From positions 1,804,993 to 1,868,992 of the forward strand of contig NC_011669.1 in NCBI RefSeq assembly GCF_000150955.2: a DNA stretch of 64,000 bases, in the 5' to 3' direction. Positions 20,632 through 31,071 of the stretch are shown here, piece after piece. The translations under genes were made by a program, and so were the position numbers. Each line of letters starts with the position of its first letter. The first letter of the stretch is position 1. Below the pieces are notes generated by a model that ran no database searches, was not told the DNA's origin, and saw only the letters and a program-made list of their open reading frames with translations. This DNA comes from Phaeodactylum tricornutum CCAP 1055/1. Lineage: Eukaryota > Bacillariophyta > Bacillariophyceae > Surirellales > Neidiaceae.

Positions 20632-22362
20632 ATGGGAAACGAGGTGTCTTTGCAATGGTTTCGGGGAGATGCGATCAAACTGGAAACGGAGCTCCGAAAG
20701 CCTACTTCAGATACAGAAGACTCATACCGTTCTTTTGACGAAAATGATGACGACGAAGAAGACTCCGATTATCCGCGACAAATATCTCTCGATCCTTACC
20801 GATTGAGTCCAATCAAGGACCACGCTCAAACATGTTGGGCGGGATGGATTTTACCACCATTGGCACCTCCCTTGCTGCAAAGATGTAAGTCCTTGCCAAA
20901 GATGGTTCCCGTTCTCTATTCGGATGCGAGCCTGGAAAGTATCGAACCGGTAGACATGTCGTGGTCGACCAGTTCTTCAATGTTTCACAAAACGAGTCAG
21001 GCTCAAAATTTTGCAAAAGAGCATTGCGGTTCTTCCGACGAAACTTCCACTTCCTCGGGAAGTGAAGCAGAAGAGGGAGCGGAGCCTCTACATCTGCAAC
21101 TCCATGACAGCCGAATTTCAGTCTCTACTGCGTACCCGACACGGTCACCCGCTTTGGACCAAGGCTCCTTTTACGAACGACATGGTTCTCTGGCCAAAGC
21201 TCTACAATCGTACCAGAGTAGTTTGCAAGAGTTGTCAGATTTGAGCCTTCTTGCTGGAACTCATTACCGTGTGGGGGTAGTGCAATGGAAAAAAGGTGCA
21301 TATGATGACAGTTTGCACAGTTTCAAACAATCTCTCGCAACCTACCATCTAAAGGCTTGCGCCGGATCAGATGAAGATATTGCACAGGTGTACTTGTCCA
21401 TTGGACGGGTCTACGCTTCCAAAGGAAAACATCGAAAAGCGAAGAAGTCATTCAAGCTTGCCTTACAATTGATAGTGCTGGATGAAGTGCTTGATCATAA
21501 CTGTGAAGTAAGCAACCGTGTCCAAGTTCTTTACGCAAAGATTTTGTTGGCTTACGGTTCCATCTTGGTTGAAGATTTTGACTACGTGACGGCAACCAAC
21601 CTCTTTCACGACGCACTCGCGATTCAGAAGGAAGTGCTGGGTGATATGCACGTTGATGTAGCTTCAACGTTGCTATCGTTTGGTTCCCTCAATGAGAAAT
21701 TGGAAAAGCTCGAAGACGCCAACACATGTTACTGGGAAGCTTTTCAGATTTACCGATCCGCGGATTCTTCGGCAGTTGATATGGGTGTCACACTGACGAG
21801 TATCGGTTGGATCTACTATCAGCAGCACAACCTGGAAAGTGCGATGCACGCCTACCAGGATGCTTTGGATTTACTTCTGCCCAAACTTGGCGACGATCAT
21901 CGAAACGTAGCTTCGGTACGGATTCAAATAGGGATGGTGCATATCCAGAAAAATGAACTGGATCTGGCCCTGGAGCAGTATAAGGAAGCTCTCCGAGCTC
22001 AACGTATCGCGCTGGGTGACGAGCACAAAGACGTTGCGATTACCTTGAGCTTGATTGGCGCCACATTGGAGAGCCAAGGTCGCTTCAACAAGGCCATCGA
22101 GTTTGTGGACCGCGCGTTGTGTATTCGTAAAAAAGATTTTGGTCCTTCACACTTGCACGTGGGCACAACGTTGGCCCAACTCGGTGAACTGTACAAAATT
22201 GCCGATAGACCCGAGGCGGCCGCCCAGTGTCTCAGAGACGCAGTGAGTGTGTTTCGTGCCAACCAAGTGGATGGCAAGAATCCTTGCCTTGTCCAGTCCA
22301 AACGTGCGTTGCGAAACTTACGCCGCAGCCGCCTTCCTGCTGCTCCCAACGAGACTTTGTAG
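20632..22362 (+). CDS. Kinesin-light-chain-like TPR protein, possibly N-myristoylated
   Basis: A 576-residue single-exon frame from the ATG at 20632; the upstream in-frame extension has only a GTG. MGNEVS fits an N-myristoylation site (Gly2, Ser6). Residues 1-180 are acidic and Ser-rich and probably disordered. From about residue 190 to the end there are seven to eight tetratricopeptide repeats of the 42-residue KLC/TPR_12 type. Examples are HYRVGVVQWKKGAYDDSLHS, ALAIQKEVLGDMHVDVAST, YQDALDLLLPKLGDDHRNVA and ALRAQRIALGDEHKDVAITL. These recur with the L-G-D-x-H-x-D-V-A spacing seen in kinesin light chains and many protist TPR proteins. No kinesin-binding coiled coil is present, so it is a scaffold of unknown partners. 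A membrane-tethered adaptor is inferred from the myristoylation site. It is convergent with the hydrolase gene (65 bp apart). Confidence 0.82.
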   Translation: MGNEVSLQWFRGDAIKLETELRKPTSDTEDSYRSFDENDDDEEDSDYPRQISLDPYRLSPIKDHAQTCWAGWILPPLAPPLLQRCKSLPKMVPVLYSDASLESIEPVDMSWSTSSSMFHKTSQAQNFAKEHCGSSDETSTSSGSEAEEGAEPLHLQLHDSRISVSTAYPTRSPALDQGSFYERHGSLAKALQSYQSSLQELSDLSLLAGTHYRVGVVQWKKGAYDDSLHSFKQSLATYHLKACAGSDEDIAQVYLSIGRVYASKGKHRKAKKSFKLALQLIVLDEVLDHNCEVSNRVQVLYAKILLAYGSILVEDFDYVTATNLFHDALAIQKEVLGDMHVDVASTLLSFGSLNEKLEKLEDANTCYWEAFQIYRSADSSAVDMGVTLTSIGWIYYQQHNLESAMHAYQDALDLLLPKLGDDHRNVASVRIQIGMVHIQKNELDLALEQYKEALRAQRIALGDEHKDVAITLSLIGATLESQGRFNKAIEFVDRALCIRKKDFGPSHLHVGTTLAQLGELYKIADRPEAAAQCLRDAVSVFRANQVDGKNPCLVQSKRALRNLRRSRLPAAPNETL

Positions 22363-22427
22363 AATACATAATTAGCAACAAGCTGGTTACCTAAGAGGTA
22401 ATATACTATTCCCCAAAGGAAAATGAA

Positions 22428-23588
22428 TCAACTAGAGTCTGGCCCTGGAACAATGTTGCTACTGAGCCAGTCTTCCACAGCTAATGCTCCGTTTTCCCAC
22501 TTGGCACCCAGCATGATGTCGTGAGGCGAGTCAATCAGAATGGGTGCCCCCGCGTCATAGTAGACGGCTGTCTCTTCGAGTCCAACCCGATCAACAATAA
22601 AATCGTCCGTGGCGCCCATGACTACCCGCGGCGGCAAGTGCGGTACAAAAAAGGCCATGCCGTTTCGATCGGTGGAAGAGGACGGCAACTGTTTGCCCAG
22701 ATTCAACAAGTCAATAGTTGCTTGTGAATCCCGGGCAAAGTAGGATTGGTAGCGGAGAATGTCCGCATCCGATACGCCGTAGTCTTCGATGGTGCCGTTG
22801 GGTAAGGTGATTTTGTCGCCACCAAAGAACAATTCCCGACACAACTTGGTATCGGTTAAGCACCGTTTCATGGCAAATCCTGCCGTAATTTTCCAGCTGT
22901 CCGATAGTGAGCGTTGCAAATACCGCAGAGTCATTTTGCCGTTCCCCGAAGGTGGCACGACACACATATTAACGATCCCCCGCAACCATGTGGCCGTCTG
23001 GATATCTTCCTCGAGCATTTTCATCACGGCCAGACCACCAAACGAGTGCGATACGACGACGGGTCGCAATTGCACTGCAGAGGACGAACTGTCTACCATG
23101 CGGGAGAGATGTCGTTGCGGGTCCGTCAGCAAGGCACGCAAATCTTCCACGTGCTGTCCAATTTGGACTTTTTGGACCCCATCGCCGGCGTAGGTTCCTC
23201 CCGTTCCACGCCAGCTTGGCGCGACGACCGGATATCCGCGTTGAGTAAAATATTCGAAGTACCGTTCACTCCAACACCAGGCTCCGTGAAACGAGCCGTG
23301 CAAAAAGAGTAGCATCGGTTTGTCCGTCTTTCGAGACGGTACCATGGAAAGTACTTGCATGGAGACGCCGGTGGATAATTCGACTTTCTGTTCGACAAGG
23401 GTATTGGTAGCTCGACTATGCAGTCGAATGTGTTGAAATCGGGATCGGGACGGTGTACAGATGACACGCGACAGCCGAAAGGCTCTAGCGTTCGTCGCCC
23501 ACCAGCAGCAGCCAACACTCCACCACTTGAATACGGCGAACGTCCTCGAGCGGTGCCGTGGGCGTACCGGTACCGATAGTCGAGCCAT
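22428..23588 (-). CDS. Alpha/beta-hydrolase fold protein with possible plastid presequence
   Basis: A 386-residue single exon from the ATG at 23588. The catalytic layout of a lipase/esterase-type hydrolase is visible: the oxyanion motif FLHGSFHGAWCW near residues 95-106, the nucleophile elbow VVVSHSFGG (Ser182), an acid candidate in GATDDFIVD (Asp328/329/333) and a C-terminal His356 in SPHDIML. The cap region lies at about 215-310. The N-terminus is basic, then Trp/Cys-rich and hydrophobic (FAVFKWWSVGCCWWATNARA), followed by F37RLSR. This resembles a diatom bipartite plastid presequence with cleavage before Phe, though the hydrophobic core is unusual. The substrate is unknown; family members act on esters, lipids or chlorophyll derivatives. 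It shares a 700-bp divergent region with the NASP gene. Confidence 0.82.
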   Translation of the reverse strand: MARLSVPVRPRHRSRTFAVFKWWSVGCCWWATNARAFRLSRVICTPSRSRFQHIRLHSRATNTLVEQKVELSTGVSMQVLSMVPSRKTDKPMLLFLHGSFHGAWCWSERYFEYFTQRGYPVVAPSWRGTGGTYAGDGVQKVQIGQHVEDLRALLTDPQRHLSRMVDSSSSAVQLRPVVVSHSFGGLAVMKMLEEDIQTATWLRGIVNMCVVPPSGNGKMTLRYLQRSLSDSWKITAGFAMKRCLTDTKLCRELFFGGDKITLPNGTIEDYGVSDADILRYQSYFARDSQATIDLLNLGKQLPSSSTDRNGMAFFVPHLPPRVVMGATDDFIVDRVGLEETAVYYDAGAPILIDSPHDIMLGAKWENGALAVEDWLSSNIVPGPDSS

Positions 23589-24292
23589 TCTGATCGTGTA
23601 CGCAGTGCCCTTCGAAGGTGGATACTGCCGTTATCAATCGGATTGGTGTGGCTGTGATTCGTTTGGCCAAAGTGGAATGGCAGCAACTGTAAATCCAATC
23701 GCAAAGTTGTACCAGGGATGGATGGAATCTTTCGTTTTGGGCATGAAATATGTTGTGTAATTTCGAACATTGTTCGACGGCAGGCATTCGAGTCCTGTTC
23801 AGTCGACTGATTCCCTCATCCGAGATGCCATACGTGGCAGCATCCATACATGCCGATTTCGTTGCACTTGCAAAAATCGTTGGTTTCTAGAGTGTAGAGG
23901 GTCTGTGACGTATTGAACAGTAAATCTGTTTCTGTCACTTTCAAGTATTGAGCATTCCAGATTCCAGTCGGAAAAACTCTCGGACAGTGTGAATCCTCTC
24001 GGGTCTCCTTTACCCTACCCTATCCATGACGACAGTTGTTCCGTGGCGCCGATTTCCTCGCTTCCGGTTTTTCAAACGGGATCGAGTGCGGGGGAACGAC
24101 GAGGCGGGCGTGTCCCGTCGAGAAAAATGCGGCGCGATAACCGTGTCACGGTCCGTCGCTGGCTTTTCCGAGACTGTCTCTCGCCGGCCGAGGGGGGGGG
24201 GGAAACGCACACGGCACGTCCAGCCCAGAGCGACGCCCACAAATACCCCATCTAACCCTTCCTTGTTGACGTTCCTTTTCCAAACATACCGT
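23589..24292. other. Divergent intergenic region and long 5' region of the NASP gene (704 bp)
   Basis: Between the hydrolase start (-) and the NASP ATG (+). An 11-G run lies at 24192-24202. The NASP reading frame is open without a stop from an ATG at 24026 through this region, but the extra 89 residues are Arg-rich and look like translated UTR. No separate gene was recognised. Confidence 0.55.
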
Positions 24293-25774
24293 ATGGCTGC
24301 TCCTGCTTCTACTCCGTCGGGTTCGGCGAGTCGAGACGCCACCAAAGAAGACTTTGGCCAACCGGATCCGGTGGGGGTCTCCGTCCAGCCGGCTCCGGGC
24401 AACCTCAAGGCCCCGCCTCCGGCTCCTCCGGTGGTCACCAAGAGGCACGAGCCTTCGTACGGGGATTCGGAAGGCTCGGATCATTACACCGTCGCCAAGT
24501 CTCTCTTGAACGATGGGGATTTCGAAAACGCGTTAGCGACGATTGAGGAAGGTATCGAGAAGACTCGGAACGATTTGGAAGCCCACGACCCGGAGGCGGA
24601 TCCGGATCGACTCGCCTTGCATCCAGCCATGGCACCCTTTCACTACCTGTACGGTACCACCTTGTTGTACAGCATCGAGGAATCGACGGACACACAAGCC
24701 ATGGCGATGCCCCACGCGAGTGCCGAGCAGGAACCGCAAGGAGGCGATACCAACGGACCCAACGACGGCCAACATACGGACCTCCCCACAGAAGAAGTCG
24801 CCGACGAAATGCAGATTGCCTACGAGAACTTGGAAGCCGCGCGTGTTATTGCGGAAGCACTCCGACTTTCGCAGCCGGAAAATACGAAACTGCAACTAGA
24901 CCTGGCCCAAATCTTCCTCCGCGAAGCCGATCTACAGCGCATGAACGGACAGTACGATGCCGCGCTGCAAGATTATACTTCGTGTCTTTCTTTACGACAG
25001 TCCCTACCGGAAGCGCTGCTCGGTCCGTACGATCGCAAAATTGCCGACGTCCACTACAACCTCGCTCTCGTTTACAGTCTAGCGGTGGCGGAAGCCGTCA
25101 AACCAACGGACGATCCTCACGCACTACAGCAGCATAACGAACGACTGGCGCTGTACCGCAAACGATCCTGTCATCACTACGTCACTTGTGGTAGAATTCT
25201 ATGCGGGCAAATAGCTGCCTTGGCCGGTCAAGATCCGGACACCTTTTTGCAAAAGGCTCTCGATGATTTACCGTCCTTCAAGAGTACCGGCGAAGAGGAC
25301 GGAGCGAATGACGAAAACGATCATCCCAAATTGGCCAGTCTCAAGCTCCAAACCTTACGCCGGCACGCCGCACAGGCCGCCACTAGTATGACATCACTGG
25401 ATGCTCAAGAAACTGCCCACGAACTGCTTGATTTGCTGCAGGAAATCCAAGAAACTATTGATGAGTCGGAAAACTCCGAGCAAGGCGTCCAAACGGTCGC
25501 CAGCATGAAGGCGGAGATATCCGCCGCTGTAGCAGCCCAGCCTGGTGACGACGACGAGGAAGGTGCCGGCACAGCCCTTGGCCTTGAAGATTCTAACGCT
25601 TGCACTGCCACCACGACAATCGGGTTTGGCAGTAGTGCCGCCAGTGAAAGTACGGAGGCAGTTATCCCACTGCTGGCTGTCCGGAAAAAACCCAAACGCA
25701 CCGCCGACGATGCCAAACTGCCCGCGTTGGACGATTCTCGAAAAAAAACGTCGCCAAGTAACACGAAGAATTGA
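24293..25774 (+). CDS. NASP/Hif1/SIM3-type histone chaperone (SHNi-TPR)
   Basis: Binds free histone H3-H4 and feeds it to nucleosome assembly. 493 residues from the ATG at 24293, which starts MAAPASTPSG; an in-frame upstream ATG at 24026 would add 89 poorly conserved residues. TPR units are visible: SDHYTVAKSLLNDGDFENAL, AYENLEAARVIAEAL, DLAQIFLREADLQRMNGQYD followed by AALQDYTSCLSLRQ, and DRKIADVHYNLALVYSLAVA. The L-x-L-A-x-I-x-L-R-E-A-D...D-Y-x-x-C-L-x-L...I-A-x-V-H-Y-x-L pattern is the SHNi-TPR signature. An acidic insertion with Glu/Asp/Gly (about residues 135-180) interrupts TPR2, as in NASP. The C-terminus has Lys/Arg-rich patches (RKKPKRTADDAK, DSRKKTSPS) that could act as nuclear localisation signals. 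The family call is by motif memory. Confidence 0.8.
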   Translation: MAAPASTPSGSASRDATKEDFGQPDPVGVSVQPAPGNLKAPPPAPPVVTKRHEPSYGDSEGSDHYTVAKSLLNDGDFENALATIEEGIEKTRNDLEAHDPEADPDRLALHPAMAPFHYLYGTTLLYSIEESTDTQAMAMPHASAEQEPQGGDTNGPNDGQHTDLPTEEVADEMQIAYENLEAARVIAEALRLSQPENTKLQLDLAQIFLREADLQRMNGQYDAALQDYTSCLSLRQSLPEALLGPYDRKIADVHYNLALVYSLAVAEAVKPTDDPHALQQHNERLALYRKRSCHHYVTCGRILCGQIAALAGQDPDTFLQKALDDLPSFKSTGEEDGANDENDHPKLASLKLQTLRRHAAQAATSMTSLDAQETAHELLDLLQEIQETIDESENSEQGVQTVASMKAEISAAVAAQPGDDDEEGAGTALGLEDSNACTATTTIGFGSSAASESTEAVIPLLAVRKKPKRTADDAKLPALDDSRKKTSPSNTKN

Positions 25775-26966
25775 AGACGGGATTTTTATAAACACAAGCA
25801 AATTTTCCTTCGCAGTCTTTTGAATGGCACTTTACATTAGGAGTGTTTGTTGCAAAGATGGATTTGGTGTGCAAGTGGAGCAATCGAGTTTCTGGTATCT
25901 CGTAATAGCGCATTACATGGCTCTTTGTTGCCTCCAGACAAAACACAGACAACAGTCTCCATTATTTAAATCCTTGTAGGGAACCTTTGTTACCAATTTG
26001 AGCATCAGTAAACTAGATTGTTGGCATGTTGTAGACTGATTAGCTCTGTTGCAAAAGAGACGGGTGGTTGGCAAAGCCATCTCCATTTCGAGAAATGATT
26101 TTGTGTTATAGAGCGCGCTTGTTTGCTTGCACAACAAAGCAATGACCATGGTTTGCGCTCTCGTTGGTACAAAGAGCAAACTGACTAGAGGCATCAATTG
26201 GCATCCTGCAGACTGATGACTTGAAAAGATTCAACATGGGTATTTCCTTTCAAAAACCTCTAGAGAGGCACCACTCATCTTGCCACAGGTAAAGCAGGCC
26301 ACGCGTCATGGCTTTTGAACTAGGATTGTGAGCCCCTGTCTATGTTGCTGGAGCCCCTTCTTCTAAAACCACTGTCTTGGAGATAACGAAACAGCCTTTT
26401 GTCTTCTGACTCCAATATGCTAGGCTTTACAGGAATCACTCCAACTTTCACTATCAATTGTTTCTTGTAGACAGTTTTGCAAGATTGAAACTTCCTGTGG
26501 TGTTTATCGCTTACAGTGAATCACTTTGCTAAGTGTACACTATGTCCCACAAGATCTCAGGATGAGAATTTAGCGCTACTTGCAAGACAGTCATAGCTAG
26601 GTATCAACAACTCCAGATAGTTTTGAAAGTTCGGCAAATGGATTGATGTCAATTGTTCATTTTCTACTTTCAAATGTAAAAAGGTGCGGAAAGAGGCAAT
26701 CTACCATAGTCGCTTTTCTGTATTTACTGATGGGAACTTCTGGTACTTGTAAGCCAAAACTGTCTGCTGTGCTTCGTAATACGATGGGAAATCAAGTCGC
26801 TTCCACAAAACTGTAAGCATCGGTCGTTGTCTGTTCCTCAGAATGGATAACCCACATTATCTCACACGGCTACCACTCTCTCGAACACCCCCCACCAAAA
26901 AACGCTCGAACGCCACTACTGAAAAAGCGTCGCCTTATCGCTCTCTTGAAAACACATTATTGAAAG
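25775..26966. other. AT-rich gap upstream of mL53 (1.2 kb)
   Basis: No gene was recognised on either strand. A palindrome copy, TTACAGTGA, lies at 26511-26519. The composition resembles the gap at 8.7-10.8 kb. It may hold UTRs or mobile-element decay, but nothing specific was identified. Confidence 0.45.
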
Positions 26967-27464
26967 ATGCCTATCAAATTTACCAAGGACGTTTCGACGC
27001 ACTTATTCAAGTTCGTTCGGACAATTGATATAAAGTTCAACCGTGCGTTTGCCAGAGATGGTTTCTAGCACTTTGCTACTGTGCGTCGTCTTCTCACTAG
27101 GCTGTCTTTTGATTTAAAAACAGCATTCGATGCACGGTCCACGTCGGCAAGAGAAATGATGCGACAGGTGCAAGCTAGTCGTTTCAAAAAGGCGAATCCC
27201 AAGTTACAGATAAGGTTCGATATTCACGGCCGTGTTGACAAGCCGATTGTTCAGTTCTCCTTCGCTGACGGAACTGAGGTAAGAAAAAAAATCAAATGCA
27301 TGCTCCATATTGTTGTAGGAGACGCTTACCCCATTTTGATTGAACAGAAAATATTTGATTGTCAGGAGGATCTAGCCAGCGACATGATGTTCCAAGTTCA
27401 TCTAAAGACCATGCAACTCGATGCGGAATACGAAATGGCAGGGAAATCAATTGATGAGATGTAA
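26967..27464 (+). CDS. MRPL53: Mitochondrial ribosomal protein mL53
   Basis: Thioredoxin-fold protein of the mitoribosome large subunit. Three exons, 26967-27042, 27124-27278 and 27348-27464, give 115 residues. Splicing (donor gtgcgt, acceptor aaacag, phase 1) creates IKFNPFDARSTSAREMMRQV, matching the family's N-terminal F-x-P-F-x...S-A-R-E segment. The core continues ANPKLQIRFDIHGRVDKPIV and VQFSFADGTEKIFDCQEDLA, close to the mL53 pattern of conserved D/G-x-x-x-P-x-V-x-V-x-F-x-D-G. The second intron is 69 nt, a multiple of three with no stop, so its retention would insert 23 residues without breaking the frame. The N-terminus MPIKFTKDVSTHLFKFVRT is basic and amphipathic, as expected for mitochondrial import. 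The identification is by sequence memory. Confidence 0.8.
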
Positions 27465-27764
27465 AATAACCCTTGGCTATTCAATATTTCCTGAATATAG
27501 TGGCATTCTGTTTCGAGCATGTGTCGCACGTTGGCACGCCACCTCATGCCCCCCATGGTGTATTTTGTTTCGTCCCTCGCTAGACTCCTTTGGCACGGAG
27601 TTGCTCAGAACGTGTTTTACAAACTGTGAAGTAACTCCCTCATAACTTATCTATCTGTAAGAAACGATCTTGACAGTGAAAAGCAACGGTTCGAAAAACG
27701 CTTCTGGTGCGGTATCGAATGGACAACAACTTGCATAACATTTAAAAAGTACTGTCGAAAAAAA

Positions 27765-29080
27765 TCATTGGCACGCAAATACATTCGGTCTTGATCTGAC
27801 AGCGTTAAAAAGAGCACAAACTGATGATATTTTCGACCACACCAAGGGAATGAAAATGTCTTCCAATTCAACTTCTTCCAAGGCAGCGGGGTGTAATTCA
27901 ACTAGAAGCCCTATACCCTTTTCCCAACTGGGACATTGGAAATGCCGTACAGCCAATGCCAATGGCAACATGCCTTGACGGTTCCGCGTTTGCGCAACGC
28001 TAGGTTGCAGACGAAGCATCTCTATAACTAAGTCATACCGACTTTGTTCAATTGCAACCTGAATTGCAAGGCGACCGACTTTATCAGGCGTTAAAAGCTC
28101 GTGGGCATTCAGAGCGATTGCAAGCTCTCTCAGTGAAGGCGGGCAGTCGGCAACCCCAACAGCGGCGTGCAAAACTTGGTCGTCAGAAATGTCGTCTATG
28201 CTTTCGCAGCCGTAATATTCAACGTACAGAAGCAAAGAGATCTTTTGCCAGAACTCGAGATTACGGTGTGCATCAACGATTTCCTCCAGCTGCTGAATCT
28301 GTTCCATGTCGGCACACTTTTTCTGACGAATAGCGACTTGACGTAATCGAACGTCTCGGGTGTCTTTGAGCCAGCGCTGGAACTCGTAAAGATTCTTGCG
28401 AGCATTTAAAATGTAGAGCGGCCTTCGTTGGTATGCTCGATCGGCTTTGAGAACAGTCGACGATCCTGCTGTAGTCTGCAAAACGGAACGCAGAGACTCT
28501 GTTGAGCATCCGTAGTCGCACAGCAGATGTAAAGGACATGAACCGGATGCGTCAGCCATACCAGCTGCTTCAGGATACGATTCAATTATAGCTGCAACTA
28601 TATCCGGCGATGCACGATAAGAGCAGGCAACTAGGCGAAATGAACAAGTGAGAGAGACAAAATCAGAATCCAGGTTCCACCAAATCTACACAAAACCGTA
28701 CCATGAAGTGGAGTTTGGCCTTGTTTGTTTTTAACCGCCGCGAGTTGTGGAGAAACTGCTAGTATAGTTTCGATCGTATTGATTGGGGGATGTCCGAATG
28801 CACACCAATGAAGAATATTGTCGCCTCTAGCGTCGATCAAATCGGCGCTTGCCTCTTCAGGGTGAGTCCGGCATCGAAAATTTATTGCCTCCCATGCCCA
28901 GTTTCGAGATAAAGAATAAAGGAGCGGCAAACGCCCCCGATCTTCAACGGAAACCGTAGCATCACTTATGTTCCTGGTCACCGAATTGGTAATACGAACA
29001 CTCACAAACTCCCTATCGTCGCTGTTCACATTTCGATTCCTCCGCCGATGAAACAGGGCAGCGAGAATCCAAGCCACCAT
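27765..29080 (-). CDS. Ankyrin-repeat protein
   Basis: Two exons, 29080-28702 and 28630-27765, give 414 residues. The 71-nt GT-AG intron (donor gtacgg, acceptor gcctag, phase 1) restores a continuous ankyrin consensus, QGQTPLH/VACSYRASPDIVAA. Repeat-like units run ADLIDARGDNILHWCAFG, VKNKQGQTPLHVACSYRASP, MADASGSCPLHLLCDYGC and, after a helical spacer, ARNRQG-type TRNRQGMLPLALAVRH. The spacer of about 150 residues (WLKDTRDVRLRQVAIRQKK...) is not ankyrin. The family is a diatom type in which repeats flank helical insertions; no enzymatic domain is present. The N-terminus (MVAWILAALFHRRRNRN) has a short hydrophobic run then arginines, which may be a weak anchor. A palindrome copy lies 42 bp upstream of the start (29122). 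Partner and location are unknown. Confidence 0.78.
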
Positions 29081-29667
29081 TCAATTCGATCTATCTGGAT
29101 GAATTAGAACTTTGACGTGCTTGACAGTGAGTGCTGAGAAATTCACTGTCTTGCTGTAGAGAGGATAAACACTAAATGCAAAAATCAATCGTGCGAGCAC
29201 CTAGCCACCGTCTTTGAATAAAGGTATACGAAAACGTATCCACCGGTACTCCGATTCCCAACGCAACATGGTCCATTCTTCATATTATGTTTCACTGCTA
29301 GTTCTAACTTTAAAAATTATGACTTGAATATTTTAAAATATGGTCTGGAATGAGTCCGTTTCACCTCACAGTGGAGGAATTTTTGAATTGACTGTGAACA
29401 CTGCCTCACATTCACTGTCTGTCTACCTTGTCCCGCAGTCTTGGCATTCGTGTTTGTGAGTTCCCATGCGACAACGCCATGCAGAGACGCACACTGGCAG
29501 CTGCTGCGACATTCAGTTTGAACGGGTTGGTGCGATATTTTTAATCGTTAAAGTCTACGACGTGCTTGTGCCAGGCTTGGAGCATTTGATTTTTCGAAGG
29601 CCTGCCTGTTCAATTCACTTCACAAATCGAAGATTGTGAAGGATTATAATCAAAACATATCGAAACC
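29081..29667. other. Divergent intergenic region, ankyrin gene and HMG gene (587 bp)
   Basis: Contains exact palindromes at 29122 and 29389 and two half-matching copies of TTCACTGTC at 29142 and 29411. No gene was recognised. Confidence 0.55.
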
Positions 29668-30901
29668 ATGGCGCCCAACGACTACAGTGATGAGCTTGAG
29701 AGCGAAGAAGAGGACGAAGTTGAAGAAGAAGTCGAGGAACCTGTGAAGAAAAAGCGTTCCGCCAAGAAGTGGAAGGTGTGTATTGGATTCAGAGAACCAT
29801 TTTGGCGACGACGGTCGATAAGAATGGATCAGCCTCCTCTAACTCTTGTTATGCAAATGCTATCATTAGGACCCCAACAAACCGAAGCGTGCCATGAGCG
29901 CATTCTTCTTGTTCTCTCAAGGTAACCGCGTGAACGTAAAGGAGGAGTTCCCTGAGGCTTCCTTCGGAGAAGTGGTAAGTCATTTTGGAGATATCCTTAG
30001 TCAGCGAAAGTTGTTCATGGCGTTTTCAGCGCTCTTTATTGTGTTTTTGGAGTTTATAGATTGGATTTCGTGCCATGGTGTCGATGTTGCGAGTCATGAG
30101 TGATGGGGACCCTACGTGTGTAGTTGTGTGCAAAGATAGTGCACCAACAAGTCGCCGTACATCGCGAGATCACCACGGTCAAAGCGCTCAACACGAAGCA
30201 TCGCGATAGCAACAAAACGCACTGTTTCTTGGCAAAAAACTGTTATCCCTTGCAAATGTGTCACGTTGATTCCAGTACATTTTCTACGTCTCTTCTCTCA
30301 AGTGGAAAGTCTACCCAATCGGCGACAGCGGCACGTTCCATGCCAGTCCTTGTTCGTATTACCTTGTTCGTCTGTCTGTGAATCCTTGTCTTTTGTGACT
30401 TGTCTGTGCCAATCATTTGACTTCACTTTTATCGCGTTTGGTCGTTTGTGCTTTCATCGATCTTTCATTTTTATACTGGATTCTCACGTAGATTCATGTT
30501 TGTGACATTAGGCCCGAATTCTCGCGCGAAAGTACAAGGAGCTTACTGAAAAGGAGATGCGCAAATGGGAAAAGAAAGCCGAACAGGACAAGATCCGTTA
30601 CCAAGAGGAAATGAAGCACTACGTGCCGGCCGAAGATCCCACCGGCGGCGGTAAGCGCAAGAAGGCCAAGAAGGACCCTAATGCACCCAAGCGAAACATG
30701 TCGGCGTACTTCTTGTACTCCATTGAAGTCCGTCCCACCGTCAAGGCGGACAACCCCGAAGCCACCTTTGGAGGAATTGCCCGGCTGATCTCAGAAAAGT
30801 TCAAGGCCTTAAGCCCCAAGGAGCGTAAGGTGTGGGATGACAAAGCGATAGCTGATAAAGAGCGTTACACCTCTGAAATGGAGATCTACAAGGAGGGATA
30901 A
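29668..30901 (+). CDS. Two-HMG-box chromatin protein (HMGB-like)
   Basis: Bends DNA and acts as an architectural chromatin factor. Exons: 29668-29775, 29870-29974 and 30512-30901, all joined in phase 0, giving 200 residues. Donors are gtgtgt and gtaagt, with acceptors attag. The N-terminus is acidic ([17 protein letters not shown]) followed by [13 protein letters not shown] box A starts [20 protein letters not shown] and continues across the second intron into [21 protein letters not shown] linker, [12 protein letters not shown], precedes box [21 protein letters not shown]...[15 protein letters not shown]. Both boxes keep the P-K-R-x-M-S-A-[FY]-F-L-[FY]-S start of non-sequence-specific HMGB proteins. 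The second intron, at 537 nt, is much longer than the others in this window (about 70-180 nt). Yeast Nhp6 and plant HMGB are the nearest functional analogues. Confidence 0.93.
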
Positions 30902-31071
30902 GCGTGGGGACGCTGTTATTCGCAGGCCGATTGTATTTGTTTTACGAAAAAGGATATTTCACAATATAGTATACCATCAAGTATTCCAACACGCCCATCT
31001 TCATGTCTATATACTATTAGTAATTATGGAGATTAAACCTCGTCAACTGACGATATTAATCCCCAGCGATT

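Noticed and set aside
25913-26197. 94-codon ORF on the - strand, considered as transposon remnant
   Set aside because: No integrase, reverse transcriptase or transposase motif could be recognised; left as unassigned gap sequence.
30090-30110. C/D-box snoRNA candidate in the HMG intron
   Set aside because: Only a degenerate C-box-like word is present and no D box or terminal stem was found.
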